Source: a virus. From it: DNA of 39,613 nt. A program made the position numbers and the translations under genes. The notes below the pieces were generated by a model that worked only from the letters and a program-made list of their open reading frames with translations, ran no database searches and had not been told where the DNA came from. The stretch spans positions 1 through 39,613 of IMG/VR virus record IMGVR_UViG_3300042566_000696, one strand, 5' to 3'. Positions 37,942 through 39,613 of this stretch are shown here, in pieces (the first letter of the stretch is position 1; every line of letters starts with the position of its first letter).

Positions 37942-37950
37942 TATAAATAT
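37942..37950 (-). promoter_or_regulatory. candidate late promoter element (ATATTTATA) before the 78-aa gene
   Basis: Gene-sense GAAAACTATATATTTATATT, 22 nt before the start codon. It shares its upstream flank with the element at 442-450. Confidence 0.6.
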
Positions 37951-37965
37951 ATAGTTTTCGTATAA

Positions 37966-37998
37966 ACAAAAAAAAGAGAGGATTTCTCCTCTCTCTTT
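37966..37998 (-). terminator. intrinsic terminator of the major capsid gene
   Basis: In the gene sense AGAGAGGA, loop GAAA, TCCTCTCT, then a run of T (TTTTTTTTG). The GNRA-type loop stabilises the stem. It lies about 25 nt after the stop at 38022. Confidence 0.88.
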
Positions 37999-38021
37999 TC
38001 AATTTACTTTTGATTGTTGGA

Positions 38022-39613
38022 TTAGATATTAGCCAAACCTTCAACCAAAATTTTCCCGTAAAATTCTGGACGAACCAATTTTTTAGCGTAACGAGTCATA
38101 ACACCTCTACGTGGAGTAAAGTTATCTGGGTCGTACACTAATGGAGTCAAGATTAAAGGTACATATGGAGCATAAACCGCACCTGTCTCAAGGAAGTTAT
38201 TTCCTTTGTAACCTAATAAGATTTCGTTAGAAGTCATATATGGGTTCTTGTAAACAGTGTAACGATTTGCTAATGAACCTACTTGAGTTACACCAGCTGC
38301 AAATTGTTTAGCATCTTTATCAGCGTTTACAGAGAAAGCTGGGATTGATTCTAAAATAGTACAAACGTCTGGAGAAGCAACGATAAAGTTAGCTCCACCA
38401 CGCATTGTCAATTGGTGAATTTTGTTAGATACTTTGTTTAATTTAGTTCCTAAAGTCTGGAACCAAGTGTTTTTAGTGTAAGCACTTGCGTTAGATGAAT
38501 CTGCATCAATTGCGAATGCTGAACCATTCCACTCATTACCAATCTTTGTAGACCAGTATTCAGTAGTTAATGCGTTTCCTTTCAATAAATCCAAGATTTC
38601 CAAGTCAATCTCTAATGAGATATATTCAGATAACATAGCAGTCAATTCAGCTTCTGCATCAATTGAGTGGTATGCGTTTAAATCTTGTGCTAATTCTGGA
38701 GTCCACACTGCTTTCAACTTACGAGTCTTTGCAACGATTGCTTCTGATTTCAATTCTAAATCTACTTGAGGGATGTTCAAGTTAGTACCACCTGATGGGT
38801 TGTTGATAGGGTCTCTATCTTCGAAATCACCACGAGATGTTGCAGTTGGTTGTACCGAGTAAACTAAACCAATAGTTGCAGCAGTTGAACCAGATGCGTT
38901 TACTGATGAACTTACGATTAACGAAACTTGTCCGTTAGAAGAGTAAGTAGTCAATGCAGGGTAGTAAGTGTTGATTGAACCAGAGAATCCACCACCTTGT
39001 AATGAACCAGATACATAGAATGAACGTACTGCGTTAGTGTCAGCAGATAATGCTGCAACTGAAGCAGATGCTAAAGTAATTTTGTACAAGTTACCAGCAG
39101 CAACTGAAGCTGATAAAGATGAATCAAAATTGATGTCAGATAAAGCAGTTACTTTAGCTGCAGTAGCGAAAGATACGATAGCAGATTGGTCATTAACCGA
39201 ATATGCATAACGTCCTTCACCGTAAAGACCATTTTGAGCTGCGTTAGTTGAACCTAATTTCGCTGCAGATGTTCCACCATATAAAGATGTGCTAGATGCA
39301 TCACCATATCCTTTTCCAGTTGAACCATATTTGAAGTCCATGTAGAAAATAAGACCTGATGGTAAGTTCATTGGTTGTACCGAAACAAATTCCTTTGCTG
39401 CGATTTCACCAAAGATACGACGTACCAAAGGTAAAGCTACACCAGACCATTCTTCAGAACCGCCTGAAAAACCAGTCTTTGTAGTTTCATCTAATAATTG
39501 TTTTGCTTGGTTTTCTAAAATTACAGCCATTCCGTGCTCTTCAGTTGCACCAGTTAAGCCTTCTAATAAACCAGTTTTTTCCCACTTGTTTTTCAACCCG
39601 CGAGTTTGCTCAA
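38022..39613 (-). CDS. major capsid protein, gp23-like (5' end outside window)
   Basis: At least 524 residues of a HK97-fold capsid protein. VSVQPMNLPSGLIFYMDFKYG compares with T4 gp23 VQPMNSPTGQVFALRAVYG. KLKAVWTPELAQDLNAYHSI-DAEAELTAML compares with KAAYSIELAQDLRAVHGMDADAELSGIL. Near the end NFIVASPDVCTIL, YTVYKNPYMTSNEILLGYKG and YAPYVPLILTPLVYDPDNF keep the family order, finishing FYGKILVEGLANI. The frame stays open to the window edge (E-Q-T-R-G before a TTG-coded Leu), so the true start lies upstream and the TTG at 39596 should not be used. T4 gp23 loses its first 65 residues to the gp21 protease; a similar Glu-rich N-terminus is present here. It is followed by a strong terminator. Confidence 0.93.
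   Translation of the reverse strand, partial: EQTRGLKNKWEKTGLLEGLTGATEEHGMAVILENQAKQLLDETTKTGFSGGSEEWSGVALPLVRRIFGEIAAKEFVSVQPMNLPSGLIFYMDFKYGSTGKGYGDASSTSLYGGTSAAKLGSTNAAQNGLYGEGRYAYSVNDQSAIVSFATAAKVTALSDINFDSSLSASVAAGNLYKITLASASVAALSADTNAVRSFYVSGSLQGGGFSGSINTYYPALTTYSSNGQVSLIVSSSVNASGSTAATIGLVYSVQPTATSRGDFEDRDPINNPSGGTNLNIPQVDLELKSEAIVAKTRKLKAVWTPELAQDLNAYHSIDAEAELTAMLSEYISLEIDLEILDLLKGNALTTEYWSTKIGNEWNGSAFAIDADSSNASAYTKNTWFQTLGTKLNKVSNKIHQLTMRGGANFIVASPDVCTILESIPAFSVNADKDAKQFAAGVTQVGSLANRYTVYKNPYMTSNEILLGYKGNNFLETGAVYAPYVPLILTPLVYDPDNFTPRRGVMTRYAKKLVRPEFYGKILVEGLANI

Noticed and set aside
39594-39596. TTG at 39596 as the start of the capsid protein
   Set aside because: The frame is open to the window edge, and gp23 homologues have further N-terminal residues, so the gene is simply truncated by the window.
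1-39613. tRNA or other structured RNA genes
   Set aside because: All intergenic gaps are shorter than about 135 nt and are accounted for by promoters and terminators. No cloverleaf with a TTC-loop pattern was noticed by eye; a covariance-model scan would settle it.

Overview
The window is an AT-rich segment of a large tailed-phage (myovirus) genome in which every convincing gene lies on the minus strand, so transcription runs from high to low coordinates. It belongs to the T4 superfamily. It carries a gp23-like major capsid protein (5' end cut by the window), a gp13-gp14-gp15-like neck/tail-completion trio, and the first 32 codons of what looks like a tail sheath (gp18-like). The host is most likely a Bacteroidetes (Flavobacteria-like) bacterium: four intergenic promoters have the TTG...TAnnTTT(A/G) form of that phylum's housekeeping sigma, and most genes lack a Shine-Dalgarno sequence.

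Layout in the direction of transcription: (1) 39613-37640, major capsid protein and a small late gene, each followed by a hairpin terminator. (2) 37612-34907, an island of small, mostly unrecognised genes with four near-identical host-type promoters, closed by a terminator. (3) 34884-28308, a tight late operon: gp13-like, inserted Vsr-like homing endonuclease, gp14-like, gp15-like, two small structural genes, a collagen-like fibre, and a double LamG protein. (4) 28298-21214, five fibre or fibre-associated genes, several sharing an N-terminal 'RRG...GE' module. (5) 21152-11705, an APS-kinase-like gene, a glycine-rich adhesin, a small fibre-associated protein, then seven packed modification genes: sulfotransferase, two 2-oxoglutarate/Fe(II) oxygenases, and four glycosyltransferase polypeptides, the last ending in a domain like the bacterial autotransporter heptosyltransferases (TibC/BAHT). 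(6) 11673-477, five more fibre/adhesin genes, including a 1236-residue collagen-like fibre with a C1q-like domain and an S74 chaperone. (7) a coiled-coil protein and the start of the tail sheath gene.

The most interesting reading is that blocks 4-6 form one system: an array of Ser/Thr/Gly-rich and collagen-like fibres plus enzymes able to hydroxylate, glycosylate and sulfate protein or glycan. The BAHT-like enzyme, whose known relatives O-glycosylate adhesins on serine, links the enzymes to the fibres. This is inference; the alternative is modification of host surface glycans.

Regulation appears two-layered. Early/constitutive island genes use host-type promoters with an exact 17-bp spacer. 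Structural operons are preceded by a short element reading ATATTTATA in the gene sense, usually 20-25 nt before the start codon and without a -33 box, which may be the late promoter. No tRNA, CRISPR array, integrase or reverse transcriptase was seen, and no gene-free stretch exceeds about 135 bases.
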